DNA from: Rothia halotolerans
GTDB lineage: Bacteria > Actinomycetota > Actinomycetes > Actinomycetales > Micrococcaceae
NCBI RefSeq assembly: GCF_004136635.1
Contig: NZ_NOIU01000002.1
Location: forward strand, 806,001 to 870,000
Direction: 5' to 3'
DNA: 64,000 nt
In this document: positions 62,441-64,000 of the stretch, in pieces
How positions within the stretch are numbered: the first letter of the stretch is position 1
Layout of the letters: the number at the start of each line of letters is the position of its first letter
Notes under the pieces: generated by a model
The model's input: only the letters and a program-made list of their open reading frames with translations
Database searches by the model: none
Told to the model about the DNA's origin: nothing
Program-made: the position numbers and the translations under genes

Positions 62441-63048
62441 GCCGCCGCGACCCCCGGCGAGTCCTCCCCGGAGAGGCGCTCGGAGACCCGGCCGGCCAGG
62501 AGGGCGGCCTGCGCCATCAGGCCCTCGAGCTCCCGGAACAAGCCCGTGCCCAGCCGATCGGAGACCGCCTGCTGGCTGATGCCCAGCCGCTCGGCGATCT
62601 CGGACTGGCTCGCGCCGCCCAGTGCCAGGCCGTAGGCCTCACGGGTCGTGGCACGCTGCCGCCCCCTCACGCTGACCAGCACCCTCAGCGAGGCCTCGAG
62701 CATCTCGCCGTCCGCCTCCCCGGATCGCACCGAGAGGTGGGAAGGGGTCCCCTTGGCCGCTTCGACGGCCTCGCGAGCATGGACGAAGGCCGCTCCTCGG
62801 GCTCTGCGGACGTCGTCGGGCAGCGCCCCCTCGATGCCGCCGATCCCCAGCCCGCCGTGCCAGCAGCCCGTCAGCACGAGGTCCACCAGGCAGCGGACGG
62901 CCGGCCCGGCGCGGTCGAAGACGGCCTGCGCCTCGTCGCCCACGGTCCGGGTGAACCCGACGAGAGCCCCGGGGGCCGCCCCGCCCAGGCTCGGCACCGC
63001 GTCCTCGGCGGTGCGGGAGGATCTCTGGTCGACGGTCAGGACGAACAT
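62437..63048 (-). CDS. satD: SatD-family protein with C-terminal helix-turn-helix
   Basis: 203 residues. VDQRSSR near the start, GFTRTVGDEAQAVF, and LGIGGIEGALPDDVRRARGAAFVHAREAVEAAK follow the SatD pattern (S-R near the N-terminus, GDE-Q, GIG-IE, ARGxAFxxAREA). The last 70 residues hold ALGGASQSEIAERLGISQQAVSDRLGTGLF, a clear helix-turn-helix, so it may also bind DNA. SatD was named from an acid-tolerance operon of Streptococcus mutans. A GGTTTAAACC palindrome lies 65 bases upstream. Confidence 0.75.
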   Translation of the reverse strand: MFVLTVDQRSSRTAEDAVPSLGGAAPGALVGFTRTVGDEAQAVFDRAGPAVRCLVDLVLTGCWHGGLGIGGIEGALPDDVRRARGAAFVHAREAVEAAKGTPSHLSVRSGEADGEMLEASLRVLVSVRGRQRATTREAYGLALGGASQSEIAERLGISQQAVSDRLGTGLFRELEGLMAQAALLAGRVSERLSGEDSPGVAAA

Positions 63049-63112
63049 GCTTCCCAGCCTCTCAGAGAAGCTCTCAGCTCACAAGACTCCAACCCGGTAT
63101 CCATAAAAACAA

Positions 63113-63122
63113 GGTTTAAACC
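63113..63122. promoter_or_regulatory. Palindrome upstream of satD
   Basis: GGTTTAAACC in the 97-base, unusually AT-rich gap between metG and satD. A possible operator for the adjacent helix-turn-helix protein; no strong -10/-35 pair was identified. Confidence 0.35.
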
Positions 63123-63145
63123 CTGTGAGTTCGGTTCTGCGGGAT

Positions 63146-64000
63146 TCAGGCCTCCTCCGGCGCCTCGTAGCGAGGGAAGACCCCCTCCGGCTTCGGCAGC
63201 GCGACGCCGGGCTCGATCCGCCGTCCCAGCGCCGCGAACATCCGGGCCTCGCCCTCGGGCTGACCGAGCTGGTCCAGCAGCCGGCCCATCGAGCTGGGCA
63301 TGACCGGCTGGACCAGGATCGCGACGACGCGCAGCACCTCGAGCGTCACGTACAGCACCGTGGCCATGCGCTCGGGGTCGGTCTTGCGCAGCTTCCACGG
63401 CTCCTGCGCGGTGAAGTAGCGGTTGGTCTCGCCGACCACCCGCCAGATGCGTTCCAGGGCCCGGTGGAAGTCCAGGCGGTCGACGTCCTCCAGGACCGGG
63501 CCGCGCAGGCCGCGGGCGGCGTCGAGCATGGCGGAGTCCTCGGCGGAGAGCTCGCCGGGCGAGGGGACCTCTCCCCCGCAGTTCTTGGCGACCATGGACA
63601 GCGAGCGCTGGGCCAGGTTGCCGAGGTCGTTGGAGAGGTCGGAGTTGATCCGGGAGATGATCGCGGCGGCGCTGTAGGAGCCGTCCTGGCCGAAGGTCAC
63701 CTCGCGCAGCAGGAAGAAGCGCAGGGGGTCGACGCCGAAGCTGTCCACCAGCTGCGCCGGGTCCAGCACGTTGCCCACGGACTTGGACATCTTGGCCCCG
63801 TCCACGAGGAGGAAGCCGTGGGCGAAGACCTTCTCCGGCAGCTCCAGGCCGGCGGACCAGAGGAAGGCCGGCCAGTAGACGGTGTGGAAGCGGGTGATGT
63901 CCTTGCCGATCACGTGGACGTCGGCCGGCCAGTAGCGCCGGAACAGCTCCCCCGAGGTGTCCGGGAAGCCGAGCCCGGTGAGGTAGTTGGTCAGCGCGTC
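63146..64000 (-). CDS. metG: Methionyl-tRNA synthetase, C-terminal part (start lies outside the window)
   Basis: 285 codons, in frame to the window edge (DALTNYLTGLGFPDTSGELF). VIGKDITRFHTVYWPAFLWSAGLELPEKVFAHGFLLVDGAKMSKSVGN includes the KMSKS loop; the helical anticodon-binding domain follows (FNLANRV-like NDLGNLAQRSLSMV, WRVVGETNRYFTAQEPWKL) and ends without a Trbp111 tail. Charges initiator and elongator tRNA-Met. Confidence 0.96.
   Translation of the reverse strand, partial: DALTNYLTGLGFPDTSGELFRRYWPADVHVIGKDITRFHTVYWPAFLWSAGLELPEKVFAHGFLLVDGAKMSKSVGNVLDPAQLVDSFGVDPLRFFLLREVTFGQDGSYSAAAIISRINSDLSNDLGNLAQRSLSMVAKNCGGEVPSPGELSAEDSAMLDAARGLRGPVLEDVDRLDFHRALERIWRVVGETNRYFTAQEPWKLRKTDPERMATVLYVTLEVLRVVAILVQPVMPSSMGRLLDQLGQPEGEARMFAALGRRIEPGVALPKPEGVFPRYEAPEEA

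Overview
This is one contiguous, very GC-rich, gene-dense stretch of an actinobacterial chromosome. Most likely it is a member of the Micrococcales (Micrococcaceae-like). The assignment is inferred from GC bias at third codon positions, frequent GTG/TTG starts, a fused OleBC protein as known from Micrococcus, and the conserved order of housekeeping genes. No phage, insertion sequence or CRISPR array is visible.

Layout. 1-4.7 kb: accessory genes, namely a cut-off SRPBCC-SnoaL protein with its ArsR repressor, a YefM-YoeB toxin-antitoxin pair, a lipoprotein class A beta-lactamase and a MatC-like permease. 4.9-10 kb (minus strand): the ribosome/secretion block rpsP-khpA-rimM-trmD-rplS-lepB-lepB-rnhB. 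10.4-16.5 kb: an ABC-2 exporter, a NarL/DesK-type two-component system, a membrane-anchored unknown and a Nudix hydrolase. 16.5-26.1 kb: ffh, amtB (with two exact GlnR-type boxes), ftsY and smc, plus a plus-strand MFS exporter between ftsY and smc. 26.4-31.5 kb: the plus-strand oleA-oleBC-oleD operon for head-to-head condensation of fatty acyl chains into long-chain olefins. 31.5-33.2 kb: remnants of two divergent genes fused by a deletion, then a Phd-VapC toxin-antitoxin pair. 33.5-43.2 kb: mutM, rnc, rpmF, yceD, coaD, a plus-strand aminotransferase, rsmD, recG, a short FakA-like protein and thiL. 43.2-49.8 kb: a Pro/Ser/Glu-rich surface protein, a DUF3515 lipoprotein, ddl, gpsA, plsC and murA. 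50-52.9 kb: leuD, leuC and their divergent IclR/NdgR-type regulator. 53-56.6 kb: two overlapping dynamin-like GTPases. 56.7-61.8 kb: tRNA-Glu, tRNA-Gln, gltX, a FAH-family hydrolase, ilvE and leuB. 61.9-64 kb: a SatD/membrane-protein pair and the 3' part of metG.

How it works together. The backbone is translation, protein targeting, cell-wall precursor, phospholipid and leucine biosynthesis. Compared with the usual actinobacterial order mutM-smc-ftsY-amtB-glnK-glnD-ffh, three departures stand out: about 7.3 kb carrying ole, the deletion scar and a toxin-antitoxin pair lies between mutM and smc; an MFS gene lies between smc and ftsY; and glnK/glnD are missing between amtB and ffh although GlnR-type boxes remain. 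The ole operon is the most distinctive pathway. Several genes (the MFS exporter, coaD, the aminotransferase, the DUF3515 gene, ndgR, leuB) have a TANNNT-like -10 element 6-8 bases before the start codon, which suggests leaderless mRNAs.
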